Source: JBKPNX01 sp046732855 (GTDB taxonomy: Bacteria > Pseudomonadota > Alphaproteobacteria > Geminicoccales > Geminicoccaceae). Taken from it: a DNA stretch of 27,681 nt. This document shows, piece by piece, positions 7,346-15,400 of this stretch (the stretch's first letter is position 1; each line of letters opens with the position of its first letter). The notes below the pieces were generated by a model, which was not told the origin of the DNA, did not search any database, and worked only from the letters and a program-made list of their open reading frames with translations. The DNA is taken from assembly GCA_046732855.1 (NCBI GenBank), contig JBKPNX010000232.1:1-27681 (forward strand). The letters are read 5' to 3'. The position numbers were made by a program, and so were the translations under genes.

Positions 7346-8082
7346 GACCCCCGGCGCTCCGCCTCCTGTGCGCCGCCGCGCTCGCCTGGCACTTCTCCTC
7401 CGGCAACGCCGCGGCGCAAAGCCTGAGCGTCGATCTCGGCGCGGGCGGGACCGTTACCGGCCAGCTGGTGCGCCTGGTTCTGCTGGTCACGGTGCTCAGC
7501 CTCGCGCCATCGATCCTGGTGATGATCACCTCGTTCACGCGCGTGGTCGTGGTGCTCGCGTTCCTGCGCTCGGCGCTGGGTCTGCAGCAGACCCCGCCGA
7601 ACGCGGTGCTGATCTCGCTCGCCCTGTTCGTCACCGCGTTCATTATGACCCCGACGCTGGAGCAGGCATATCGCGACGGTCTGGCGCCGCTGCTCAACGA
7701 GGAGATCGACGAGATGGCGGCATTCGAGCGGGCGATGACGCCGTTTCGCACGTTCATGCTCGCCCAGGTGCGCACCAAGGATCTCGAGCTGTTCCTCGAC
7801 ATCGGCGCCGTGCCGGAGCTGGCGAAGCCGGAGGACACTCCGCTGCGCGCGCTGATTCCGGCGTTCATGATCAGTGAGCTGCGCCGCGCGTTCGAGATCG
7901 GCTTTCTGATCTTCGTGCCATTCTTGGTCATCGACATGGTGGTCGCATCCGTCCTCATGTCCATGGGCATGATGATGCTGCCGCCGGTGCTCATCTCCCT
8001 GCCGTTCAAGCTGATCTTCTTCGTCCTGGTCGACGGCTGGTATCTGGTAGTCGGCAGCTTGGTCGAGAGCTTCGCGCCCTGA
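7342..8082 (+). CDS. fliP: Flagellar export gate protein FliP
   Basis: FliP is a core integral-membrane subunit of the flagellar type III export gate, forming the entry pore with FliQ and FliR. The 246-residue product begins with a signal peptide (about residues 1-24, ending NAAAQ). It then has the family blocks SILVMITSFTRVVVVLAFLR, RSALGLQQTPPNAVLISLAL, PFRTFMLAQVR, LIPAFMISELRRAFEIGFLI and VVASVLMSMGMMMLPPVLIS. The start is GTG at 7342, overlapping the fliO stop codon, with GGGAGG about 8 bases upstream. Length matches the family (about 245). FliQ and FliR do not follow; the strand then carries decayed repeats of the gene's own 3' end. Confidence 0.97.
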   Translation: MRPPALRLLCAAALAWHFSSGNAAAQSLSVDLGAGGTVTGQLVRLVLLVTVLSLAPSILVMITSFTRVVVVLAFLRSALGLQQTPPNAVLISLALFVTAFIMTPTLEQAYRDGLAPLLNEEIDEMAAFERAMTPFRTFMLAQVRTKDLELFLDIGAVPELAKPEDTPLRALIPAFMISELRRAFEIGFLIFVPFLVIDMVVASVLMSMGMMMLPPVLISLPFKLIFFVLVDGWYLVVGSLVESFAP

Positions 8083-8301
8083 TCCGGTGGAAGGATGCCC
8101 GCAACCCTGGGTCGAGAACTTTGGGCCCTGAAACGGACGGCGGCTGGCATGCGCGGGTCGGCCGCTGATCGAGGCTCCCCGCCTTTAGTCGGTGGACCGC
8201 TGGCATCCTGGGATCGCCAGTCCAGTCACGAGCATTCCGCCACGGGACCCGACCGCTGATATCGGGCGTCGGCAGCTTGGTCGAGCGCTTCGGGCTCGGT
8301 G
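8035..8301 (+). repeat. Degenerate repeats of the fliP 3' end
   Basis: The last codons of fliP (8035-8090, core TCGGCAGCTTGGTCGAG) recur imperfectly at 8251-8301, with the same core and then CGCTTCGGGCTCGG, and in shorter form at 8106-8138 (GGTCGAGAACTTTGGGCCCT against GGTCGAGAGCTTCGCGCCCT). I count roughly 75-85% identity by eye. The copies lie between fliP and the convergent TPR gene. A hairpin with CTGGC/GCCAG arms and an inner ATCC/GGAT stem sits at 8200-8220, without a T run. This looks like decayed duplication scars. Confidence 0.6.
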
Positions 8302-8315
8302 ACGGAGCCGGGCGT

Positions 8316-11300
8316 TCAGTTGGTCGCGTGTACGGAGTCGAGATAGCCGCGCACGCGCTGAAGATGCTGCTCCGCCTGCGCGAGGATGGCTTCGGGCTCG
8401 AGCGTCGCGTCGGAGGCGACCGTCGCCATGAGGAACGCCGGTTCGAGCGGCTGGTCGCGGAATCCTGCGGCAAAACGCGTACGCAGCTGCGCCAGCGCCG
8501 CGCTCTGGCCGAGGTGGCCGTAGGCGAGCGCGAGCTGCACCACCATCGCCTGCGCATTTTCGGTCCACGGCGCTTCGGAAGCGGGGCGCCGCGCCAGCGC
8601 GGCCTCGATCGCAAAGACCAGGTGCGACCAGTCCTGCTGTTGCCAGAAAAGCGCGACGCGCAGCTGGTCGGCTGCGGGCGTGTCCAGGCCGTCCAGCAAC
8701 GAAAGCGCCGCCGTGCGCCGCTCAAGCCGCGTCAGCGCCGCAGCCTGCAGGATCCGCCGACGCTGGTCCAGAGCTGCCGGCAGCGGCGTCTGGATGCGGC
8801 TTCGCTCGAGCGCGGCGAGGGCCGCCTCGGGATCCGGCTCGCGCAGCCATAGCTCAGCGAGATCGGCGCCGGCCGCAGCCTTGTCCACGCCCGCGGGCCA
8901 CCCGTCGAGCAGAGTTTCGAGAGAGGCTGCCGCCGGACGGATCAGGTCGAGCGCGGCCAGACGCTCGGCCATGCGTCGGCGCAGGCCATCGCCCGGCTCG
9001 TCATGCGGGATCAGTTGCTCGAACTCGCGAAACAGCGCGTAAGCCTGCACCGGCTCGAGCCCCGCCTCGCCGTCGGCGCCCAACGAAGCGATCAGCGCCT
9101 CACGCATGCGCGTCGTGATCGCCTGGGCATCGACGGTCGCGGGAAAGCGCTTGAGCAGCTCGCGCCAGGTGCGCAGCGCCCCGGGACGGTCGCCGGCATC
9201 CATCTGAATGCGCGCTAGCCCATTGAGCATGCGCTCTTCCCACGGGTGGCCGGGCCACAGGCTGCGCGTCGCCTTCAGCCGGGCGATCGCCTCCCCAGGC
9301 TTCAGCTCGCTGGTCTGCAGCAACAGCTCGGTGCGCGCGAACGCCGCCTGGATGCGCACGTCGACCGGTGCGTCCTGCTCGAGGGCGCGCCAGATCTCGT
9401 CGGCGGTTTCGATCGCGCCGTTGTGCGCGCTGGCGACGCCGCTGAGAAACGCCAGACGGGCGCGCTCGTCACGTGCCAATTCCAATCCCTGGAGCTGCGC
9501 GAGAACGGTTGCAGCGAGCTCCGCGTTCTCGGTCTCGATGGCGATCGAGGCAGCGGCCAGACCGAGCCGAACTCGCAACGCCTGTGGATACGCGCTCAGC
9601 ACCTCCCGGGAGCGCGCCAGCTCCCGCTCCGCCTGCGGCCAGTCGTGCTGGCCGGCCGCGATTGCGGCACGCCAGAGAGCGACTTCCGGGTCATCGTCGA
9701 ACGCTGCCGCGCCGAGCTCTCCCGCGGCGCGGTCGATGCGGCCCATGAGCAGCTCCGCGGCGCCGCGCAGAGCCGTTCGCGCCGCGCGTGCTGCCTCGTC
9801 CTCGGGACCATCGACTCTGCCGAGCACGCCCAAAGCTTCCGCCGCCAGCGCGCGGCTCAGATAGTGGCGCGCGAGGTCGACACGGCGCGCAGCGCGATCG
9901 TCTGGTGCCGCCTGCGCGAGCGCCTGCAGTAGAGCGGCGCGCCGTTGCGGTTCCGTGTCGGTAGAGCGCTGCTCCCAGCCCACCAGGCCGAGCGGTGCAG
10001 CGGGACCCGCCGGCCTGATCGGGCGGCGCTCAAGGAAAGATGGTTCCTGCGCCGGCTCGGTCCGCGCTGCGAGCTTGTCCGCCGGAGGCGGGGCATCTGC
10101 ATTTTCGCCCAAACGCCCGGTTGCTCCGGCAGGCCTATGCGTCGGAGCCACGGCACCTGCGTCGGAAGGCTCGGCCTCTCTCGATACATGCGCCGGGGCC
10201 GCGGCAATGACGCCTGCGCTCCGTGGCTCAGCCTGTCCGGCAGGCGCGTGCCGTGCCGCCGCGTCGGCGCCGATCGCGTTCGAGCTCTCGGCGGCCGCTG
10301 GGGCGACAACGCTCGGCTCGCTGCCCGGCGGCTCGGAAAGCGCGAGGCCGCCCAGGGCATCGAATTCCACTGCATCCCCGATGACCCGGGCCTGCACGCG
10401 ATCGCTGCGCGGCCGCCAAGCCAATCCCTGCGCCGTGGCAAGCAGCTCGATCTCGACCAAGCTCTGGCGCGGTTGCCCGAGGTCCGGCTGCAGCAGCGGC
10501 CAGACGGTGAGCTGGTCGCCCGTCTCGGGGTCGCGCACGATCACCAGGCGAACCGGCTCCCCCGCGACCAGGCGCAGGCGTGCGGGCGCGGCCAAGCGTA
10601 GCGGATAGAGCGACCGCGGCGCTCTCCCATCGGCGCTCAGGCGCACCCGCCAGGTCCGGTCATCGCGCCACGCCGCGGCGGCCAACGGCCGGCGCAACGC
10701 GAAACGGAGCGCCATGCCGCCGCTCGCTGCGATCCGCTCGCCCGGACCGGCGTAGTCGCGCAGCTCCGTCGGCATGGCCAGCTCTTGGGGCCGGTTCGTC
10801 TCGGCGGCGAACACGACCCACAGGTACGCGCCGCGCACGAACACCGCCGCCGCGACTGGCCGGGTCAAGGCAAAATCGAGCGATCCACCCTCGTCGAGGC
10901 CGGCGGCTGCGGTCGGCGGATCGCTCGGATGGGCAGGCTCGATCCCCGGCTCTGGCGGGGCGGGGCCGGATACGACACTCGGCCGCACCGCCGCGGCCGG
11001 TCCGGATGATGTCGGCTCGGGGCGTGCAATTCCCGCCGCGACAGCCGCGCCATTCTCGGCCGGGGACGCGGGCGGTGCGTGTGCCCGGACCTCCGCTTCC
11101 TGCCGCACCGCCTGCGCGTCTCTTCTCAGATCGACGACGATCCGGTGATCATCGACCTGGAACACTCGCGCGGCGACGTCGGGCTGTAGGTCGAGGCGCA
11201 CATGGCTGCGGCGATCGCCGCGGCTTGCGCTGGCTTGCTGGAGCCAGGGCTCGAGACGCGTCGCGAGCGTGGTCGTGTCGATGTCACCGATGCGACTGAA

Positions 11301-11936
11301 GCGTATGTCGACCTGCCGGGCTGCCGCCGCCGCCTCGAAGGTGGTCGGCACGGACCATTCGAACACGACACGTCCGAAGCCGTCGTGCACACCGGCGCGG
11401 ACCTTGACCTGCTCGGCGGGCACGACCGGCGGCAGATCGGATACGACAATGCGTCCTTGCGAGAGGACTTCGCGCGCGGTGCTGTCGGGCGCCAGGTCGA
11501 GCACCGCGATGCGCCCGTCCTCGACCGCCTGGCGCACGGCGATGCCCGGCGCCAGATCGAGCACGAGCTCGCGCTCGTTCCGCTCCAGATGCGCGCTCTT
11601 GAGGTATGCGCCCAGGCGGGCGACGGCAGAATCGAGAACAACCTCGAGCGGCCGCCCGAATCTGAGCAGGTAACGGCTGCCCTCCTGAGAGCCGTCGATC
11701 TCGACCGGCGCGGGCCACTCGAGCACCAGACGACCGAAACCAGGATGAAGCCCGGTGCGCACCGTCACCTGCTCGTGAGCGCGCGCGGACGTCGTCGTGG
11801 TGATCGCGACCAGCGCGACGAATAGGGGCAACAGCAGGCCAGGTCTTATCGCAATGCCGGCTTCATCCCGGGGCTGAGTGACCCGAATGCCTCTACCCCG
11901 CACGAGGCGCACCGGGAGTGCACCGAGGCGGGCCAA
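8316..11936 (-). CDS. Large secreted protein with duplicated N-terminal modules and TPR repeats
   Basis: I do not recognise a named family for this 1206-residue protein. A hydrophobic segment at about residues 31-48, ending in A-R-A at 51-53, looks like a signal peptide, so the bulk is probably periplasmic. The N-terminal part holds two similar modules of about 120 residues, beginning VTVRTGLHPGFGRLVLEW (57-74) and VKVRAGVHDGFGRVVFEW (177-194). They are all-beta in appearance and recall AMIN-like domains. Ala/Pro-rich linkers follow (about 270-345 and 540-650). The C-terminal 550 residues are helical repeats of TPR type (for example ALRVRLGLAAASIAIETENA, LNGLARIQMDAGDRPGALRT). The start is TTG at 11936; GTG at 11903 is an alternative. 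It lies 31 bases after cheY and is probably co-transcribed with it behind a CtrA box. A role in motility, such as envelope anchoring or polar placement of the motor, is inference. Confidence 0.85.
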   Translation of the reverse strand: MARLGALPVRLVRGRGIRVTQPRDEAGIAIRPGLLLPLFVALVAITTTTSARAHEQVTVRTGLHPGFGRLVLEWPAPVEIDGSQEGSRYLLRFGRPLEVVLDSAVARLGAYLKSAHLERNERELVLDLAPGIAVRQAVEDGRIAVLDLAPDSTAREVLSQGRIVVSDLPPVVPAEQVKVRAGVHDGFGRVVFEWSVPTTFEAAAAARQVDIRFSRIGDIDTTTLATRLEPWLQQASASRGDRRSHVRLDLQPDVAARVFQVDDHRIVVDLRRDAQAVRQEAEVRAHAPPASPAENGAAVAAGIARPEPTSSGPAAAVRPSVVSGPAPPEPGIEPAHPSDPPTAAAGLDEGGSLDFALTRPVAAAVFVRGAYLWVVFAAETNRPQELAMPTELRDYAGPGERIAASGGMALRFALRRPLAAAAWRDDRTWRVRLSADGRAPRSLYPLRLAAPARLRLVAGEPVRLVIVRDPETGDQLTVWPLLQPDLGQPRQSLVEIELLATAQGLAWRPRSDRVQARVIGDAVEFDALGGLALSEPPGSEPSVVAPAAAESSNAIGADAAARHAPAGQAEPRSAGVIAAAPAHVSREAEPSDAGAVAPTHRPAGATGRLGENADAPPPADKLAARTEPAQEPSFLERRPIRPAGPAAPLGLVGWEQRSTDTEPQRRAALLQALAQAAPDDRAARRVDLARHYLSRALAAEALGVLGRVDGPEDEAARAARTALRGAAELLMGRIDRAAGELGAAAFDDDPEVALWRAAIAAGQHDWPQAERELARSREVLSAYPQALRVRLGLAAASIAIETENAELAATVLAQLQGLELARDERARLAFLSGVASAHNGAIETADEIWRALEQDAPVDVRIQAAFARTELLLQTSELKPGEAIARLKATRSLWPGHPWEERMLNGLARIQMDAGDRPGALRTWRELLKRFPATVDAQAITTRMREALIASLGADGEAGLEPVQAYALFREFEQLIPHDEPGDGLRRRMAERLAALDLIRPAAASLETLLDGWPAGVDKAAAGADLAELWLREPDPEAALAALERSRIQTPLPAALDQRRRILQAAALTRLERRTAALSLLDGLDTPAADQLRVALFWQQQDWSHLVFAIEAALARRPASEAPWTENAQAMVVQLALAYGHLGQSAALAQLRTRFAAGFRDQPLEPAFLMATVASDATLEPEAILAQAEQHLQRVRGYLDSVHATN

Positions 11937-11967
11937 TACAGCGCGTCCCCGGTGCCTGGAGGCCCGA

Positions 11968-12351
11968 TCAGCCGCCGATCACGCGCGCGATCCGCTCGCT
12001 CAAGGCTTCGGCGCTGAACGGCTTCACGATGTAACCGTCGGCGCCGGCCTCCTCCGCCCTGGCCACTCGCTCCTTGCGATTCTCGGCGGTGATCATGATG
12101 AACGGCAGCGTCTTGAGATCCGGGTCGGCGCGCATCGCCTGCAGCAGCTCGAGGCCGTTCATCGGCTCCATCGCCCAATCCGAAATCACCAAGCCGAAGC
12201 GCTTCGCGCGCAGCTTGGCCAGCGCGCTGGCGCCGTCGCTGGCGTCGTCGACATGGTCGAAGCCGAGCTGTTGGAGCAGGTTGCGGACGATCCGCACCAT
12301 GGTCTTGTAATCGTCGACCACCAGGATCGGTGTGCTCTTGTCCACGGCCAT
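11968..12351 (-). CDS. Single-domain CheY-like response regulator
   Basis: This 127-residue receiver domain stands alone, as in CheY proteins that bind the flagellar switch (FliM) when phosphorylated. All key residues are present: the acidic pair D13-D14, the phospho-acceptor D58 (LVISDWAM), T88 (MITAE) and K110 (YIVKPF). The ATG at 12351 has GAGGAG about 11 bases upstream. A perfect CtrA box lies 72 bp upstream. Upstream on the same strand is the fliL-fliM-DUF6468-motE operon, and downstream is the large TPR protein. Which of several CheY paralogues this is cannot be told from the window; the place in the motor cluster favours a motility role over a general stress role. Confidence 0.93.
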   Translation of the reverse strand: MAVDKSTPILVVDDYKTMVRIVRNLLQQLGFDHVDDASDGASALAKLRAKRFGLVISDWAMEPMNGLELLQAMRADPDLKTLPFIMITAENRKERVARAEEAGADGYIVKPFSAEALSERIARVIGG

Positions 12352-12422
12352 GACCTGGGTTGCTCCTCGAGGGTGGCCGGTCGTCGGAGCCGGCTCTCGC
12401 GGGGCACGCTAGACGGCTGTGG

Positions 12423-12438
12423 TTAAGGCGCGGTTAAC
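12423..12438 (-). promoter_or_regulatory. CtrA box upstream of cheY
   Basis: TTAA-GGCGCGG-TTAAC on the plus strand (TTAA-CCGCGCC-TTAACC on the minus strand) matches the CtrA consensus fully in both directions. It lies between motE and cheY, 72 bp before the cheY start codon, and suggests that cheY and the TPR gene are read from their own CtrA-dependent promoter. Confidence 0.78.
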
Positions 12439-12456
12439 TGGATGCTGATCGCACGG

Positions 12457-13268
12457 TCAGCTGCGGCCATCGCCACGCAGCAGTTCGGTCCGCCGCGCCA
12501 GCTCCGCGGTCAACTGTTTGGCCTTGACGGGATCCATGCGCGCCAGAACGTCCGCCGATTTGGGAGCGCGCATCCGCTCAATCACCCTGATTAGGATCGG
12601 CATCTCGAGCCGATCGAAGATCTCCGCCGCGGCTTTCGGCTTCATCGTTTCGTAGATCTTCACGAGGCTGGCCAGCTTGGCGTCTTCCTTGGCTTCATGC
12701 GTCGCGATCGTGCCCGCGATCTCGTCTCGCAGCTGCTCCAGCCGCTCGAGCTGCGTGGCGACGTTGGTCTCGGCGGTCGCGAGCAGCGCGGCGCGCCGGT
12801 CGAGTTCCTGCTCGCGCCGCTCCAGCGCCGCCCGGCGCTCGGCTAGCTGCTGGAGCACCTCGATCTCGCTTTGGCTCAGGCGATCGAGCGCGAGGCGGGG
12901 GGGGTCGGTCCGGCGGGCGCGCGGGCGGGCTCCGTCGAAGTCGCCGGGCGCCCAGCCTCGCGCTCCGTGGCCCGCGTCACGCGCGCGTTTACGCCCGGGC
13001 GCGCGGCCTCGCGCTCGGGGGCGATCGCCGCGGGCGTGTTTTCGCCGGGGCCGGCGGCTGGCTCCATCTCGGGCGTCGAAGCGATCCTGCCTGCTACGAC
13101 CGGCATCTCGTGTAACGCCGGAACGGACAGCGCCTGCACGGCGTCCTGCACCAGCAACGCGATCTTCGCCGCGGCGAGAACGCCGATCATCGCGAGCAGC
13201 GCGGGCGCGATTGCAGTCTGGCGGGACATGGGCCGAGGCCGTCGCCGCGGCCAAGCCCACCGGTTCAT
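12457..13268 (-). CDS. motE: MotE-like flagellar motor protein with MgtE_N-type domain, reading frame broken
   Basis: MotE-type proteins are membrane-anchored or periplasmic factors that act with stator/motor proteins of alphaproteobacteria. The gene begins at the ATG at 13268, whose bases overlap the stop of the preceding gene (ATGA). Its first frame has a membrane helix at about residues 20-42 (AIAPALLAMIGVLAAAKIAL) and a Pro/Ala/Glu-rich linker, but stops at 12876. The second frame carries the rest: coiled coil (ERREQELDRRAALLATAETN) and the C-terminal MgtE_N-like domain (YETMKPKAAAEIFDRLEMPI, then RMDPVKAKQLTAELA), ending at 12457. The two join at a run of eight C on the coding strand (plus-strand G 12897-12904). 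One extra base there restores a single 270-residue protein. Sequencing undercount, real mutation, or slippage are all possible. Confidence 0.82.
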
Positions 13269-13675
13269 CGCAAGGTCCTGAGCGCGCGCTCCAGATCGGC
13301 AGGCGGCACCGGTCGAGCGCGCGCCGCAGCAACATTCGCGCGCATGGGCGGCGGCCCGCGGCTCGATTCGATCTGCCCGGCCAGCCCGTCGGCGACCCGC
13401 TCGCCCCGATCGCACAAAAAGCGCAGATCATCGAGCACGCGCTGCGCCTGGCCGAGGTCGCCGCCGAGACGGTCGCCCGCTTCGCCCGCGGCGCGCTTCA
13501 GGTCATCGAGGACCGCGCGCGCCCGCTCGGTCGCGCCGTCGATCGCACCGATCAGCCGATCGAAGTCGGTGTTATCGTCGCGCAGCCGGCGCAGGGCCGA
13601 ATGGAGCTTCAGGCCGAGCCCGAGGCCCAGCACCAGCAGCGCCGCGAGCGCGCCATCGAGCGCGAGCCGCAGCAT
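13265..13675 (-). CDS. DUF6468 membrane-anchored protein of the fliM-motE operon
   Basis: This 136-residue protein has one N-terminal membrane helix (about residues 4-22, LALDGALAALLVLGLGLGLK). It continues as a probable coiled coil with the pattern seen in DUF6468 proteins that sit between fliM and motE in alphaproteobacteria (LRRLRDDNTDFDRLIGAID, ATERARAVLDDLKRAAGEAG, VLDDLRFLCDRGERVADGL). The function is not established. Place and topology suggest a motor- or stator-associated membrane factor. Its start codon overlaps the fliM stop (TGATG), and its stop overlaps the motE start (ATGA), so the three genes are probably translationally coupled. The tail is Arg/Pro-rich. The family name is from pattern memory and should be checked. 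Confidence 0.85.
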   Translation of the reverse strand: MLRLALDGALAALLVLGLGLGLKLHSALRRLRDDNTDFDRLIGAIDGATERARAVLDDLKRAAGEAGDRLGGDLGQAQRVLDDLRFLCDRGERVADGLAGQIESSRGPPPMRANVAAARARPVPPADLERALRTLR

Positions 13676-14730
13676 CAGGGCCGTCCCTCCTCGTCCGGGC
13701 GGCCTTCGATCCGAACTGCGATGTGCTCGCCGGTGCGGCCCATGCGGCCGCGCAGGAGGGGGACGTGGCCGCAGCGCAGGGTGACCAGAGCGTCCGGGCG
13801 CACGTTCAGCGGCAGGGTGGAGCCGACCTCGAGGCCCATGGCCGCGCCGAGCGAAATCGTCTGCTCCTCGAGCAGCGCCTCGAGCTCGACATCGGTCACC
13901 ATGATCTGCCGGGCGAGATGGCTCTCCCAGATCGAATCCCGGCCGAACTTCTCGCCCATGAACATCTGCAGCAGCAGGTCGCGCACGGGCTCAAGCGTGG
14001 CGTAGGGAACGAGCACATCGAGCAGGCCGCCGCGATCGTCGATCTGCACGCGCAGCTGGCACAGCACGGCGGCGTTGGTCGGCCGCACGATCGCGGCGAA
14101 GCGCGGATTGGTCTCCAGACGCTCATAGCGGAACTCGACCGCGCTCAGCGGCTCGAAGGCGGCGCCCATGTCGTTCAGCATGAGACGGATCAGACGCTCG
14201 ATCAGAGTCCGCTCGATGCTGGTGAACGGTCGGCCCTCGATGCGCGTCGGCGCGACCCCCCGCCGGCCGCCGAGCAGCACGTCGACCGTCGAGTAGATCA
14301 GCGAGTTGCTCAGGCTGAGCAGCCCGTAGTTGTCCCACTCGACCGCCTTGAACACTGCGATGATCGCGGGCAACGGCATGGCGTCCAGGTAGTCGCCAAA
14401 GCGCAGGCTGGTGATCGCTTCGAGCGAGAGCTCGACGTTCTCGGAGGTGAAGTTGCGCAGGCTGGTGGTCAGGATGCGGACCAGACGGTCGAACACCACC
14501 TCGAGCATCGGCAGCCGCTCGTAGGTGACGGTGGTGTTGTTGATCAGCGCTGCAACTCCAGTCGCAGGGCCGTCCCGGCCTGCCCGCAGCAGGCCGTCGA
14601 TCTCGTCGGGCTCGAGCAGCGGCGCGTCGGCAGCGGCGGCGGCATCGCCCGGCTTGACGCCGCCGTCCGGGGTCCACTCGAGGGTGTCGGTCTCACCCGG
14701 GGCGGCCGACGGCGGCTTCGCCTCAGCCAT
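13675..14730 (-). CDS. fliM: Flagellar motor switch protein FliM
   Basis: FliM is the middle layer of the C-ring. It binds phosphorylated CheY and sets the direction or speed of rotation. The 351-residue protein has the conserved FliM core (YERLPMLEVVFDRLVRILTT, FGDYLDAMPLPAIIAVFKAV, SIERTLIERLIRLMLNDM, NPRFAAIVRPTNAAVLCQLR) and a C-terminal SpoA domain (TLPLNVRPDALVTLRCG, then GRMGRTGEHIAVRI). The CheY-binding peptide motif EIDGLL is at residues 43-48, behind an extra N-terminal extension of about 40 Ala/Pro-rich residues, where many FliM proteins have it at the very start. The ATG at 14730 begins MAEAKPPS. It follows fliL by 30 bases and overlaps the next gene by one base. fliN is not nearby. 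Confidence 0.97.
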   Translation of the reverse strand: MAEAKPPSAAPGETDTLEWTPDGGVKPGDAAAAADAPLLEPDEIDGLLRAGRDGPATGVAALINNTTVTYERLPMLEVVFDRLVRILTTSLRNFTSENVELSLEAITSLRFGDYLDAMPLPAIIAVFKAVEWDNYGLLSLSNSLIYSTVDVLLGGRRGVAPTRIEGRPFTSIERTLIERLIRLMLNDMGAAFEPLSAVEFRYERLETNPRFAAIVRPTNAAVLCQLRVQIDDRGGLLDVLVPYATLEPVRDLLLQMFMGEKFGRDSIWESHLARQIMVTDVELEALLEEQTISLGAAMGLEVGSTLPLNVRPDALVTLRCGHVPLLRGRMGRTGEHIAVRIEGRPDEEGRP

Positions 14731-14760
14731 GGTGGTCGCTCGAGCGCACGGAACCCATCC

Positions 14761-15258
14761 CTATTGGACGAGCATCTCGCGCACCAGGACGTCGCGGACC
14801 TGCGCCGGCCGGACCGCCTCGTTGGTGCGCACCAGGAGCTCCTCCTTGAGGCGATAGACCCCCTCCGATCCCTGCAGCTCCTCGGGCGTGATGGCGCGCA
14901 GGTACATGTGGAAGCTGTCGAGGATGCGTGGCACGAACTGGCGGACCACCGCGGCCTGGTCCTCGCCCGAGACTTCCAGCGCGGTCGCGAGCTTGAGGAA
15001 GTGGAGCCGCTTTCCGGTCGCGTTCAGATTGACCAGAAGCTCCGGCAGGTCGACGAATACAATATCCTCGTGGGCCGATTCGGCCTGCGCGTCCTGCTCG
15101 GCGACGGCCGCCGAGCCGGTCGGCATGATCCCCATGAAGAACGCCGCGGCGCCGCCCCCGGCGAGCAGCAGCAGCGCCCCGGCGACCGCCAGGATCAGCT
15201 TTGCCCTGCGGGGCTTCTTCGCTGGTTCAGTTGTTTTGTCCGCCTGGTCTTCGCTCAT
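14761..15258 (-). CDS. fliL: Flagellar basal body-associated protein FliL
   Basis: FliL surrounds or stabilises the stators at the basal body. It is needed for full torque or swarming in many species and essential for rotation in Caulobacter. The 165-residue product has a Lys/Arg-rich cytoplasmic start, one membrane helix at about residues 21-42 (LILAVAGALLLLAGGGAAAF) and a periplasmic FliL domain (FVDLPELLVNLNATGKRLHF, FLKLATALEVSGEDQAAVV, ILDSFHMYLRAITPEELQG). It ends with the typical VRDVLVREMLVQ. I chose the ATG at 15258 (MSEDQADK); a GTG at 15297 in the same frame is possible. It heads the fliL-fliM-DUF6468-motE operon, with a perfect CtrA box about 92 bp upstream. Confidence 0.95.
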   Translation of the reverse strand: MSEDQADKTTEPAKKPRRAKLILAVAGALLLLAGGGAAAFFMGIMPTGSAAVAEQDAQAESAHEDIVFVDLPELLVNLNATGKRLHFLKLATALEVSGEDQAAVVRQFVPRILDSFHMYLRAITPEELQGSEGVYRLKEELLVRTNEAVRPAQVRDVLVREMLVQ

Positions 15259-15349
15259 TCCAGCTGGCCCTCTGGGCGCCCGACCCGGTATCCTCACCGA
15301 TGCGCCGGATCACGCCTCGGCGCGCCGGCCGAAAGGTAGGCCGACCTGC

Positions 15350-15365
15350 TTAAGAAGCCGTTAAC
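15350..15365 (-). promoter_or_regulatory. CtrA box upstream of the fliL operon
   Basis: TTAA-GAAGCCG-TTAAC matches the CtrA consensus TTAA-N7-TTAAC without mismatch. It lies in the divergent fliL/flgF region, 92 bp before the fliL ATG and about 130 bp from the flgF sigma-54 promoter. In Caulobacter the fliLM operon is a direct CtrA target, so assignment to fliL is favoured. Confidence 0.78.
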
Positions 15366-15400
15366 CGTAGGGTTGGAAGCGCCCTGGCGGTAGTTCTTGC

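Noticed and set aside
7387..7407. TGGCAC within fliP as a possible sigma-54 -24 element
   Set aside because: There is no GC at the required 10-base spacing.
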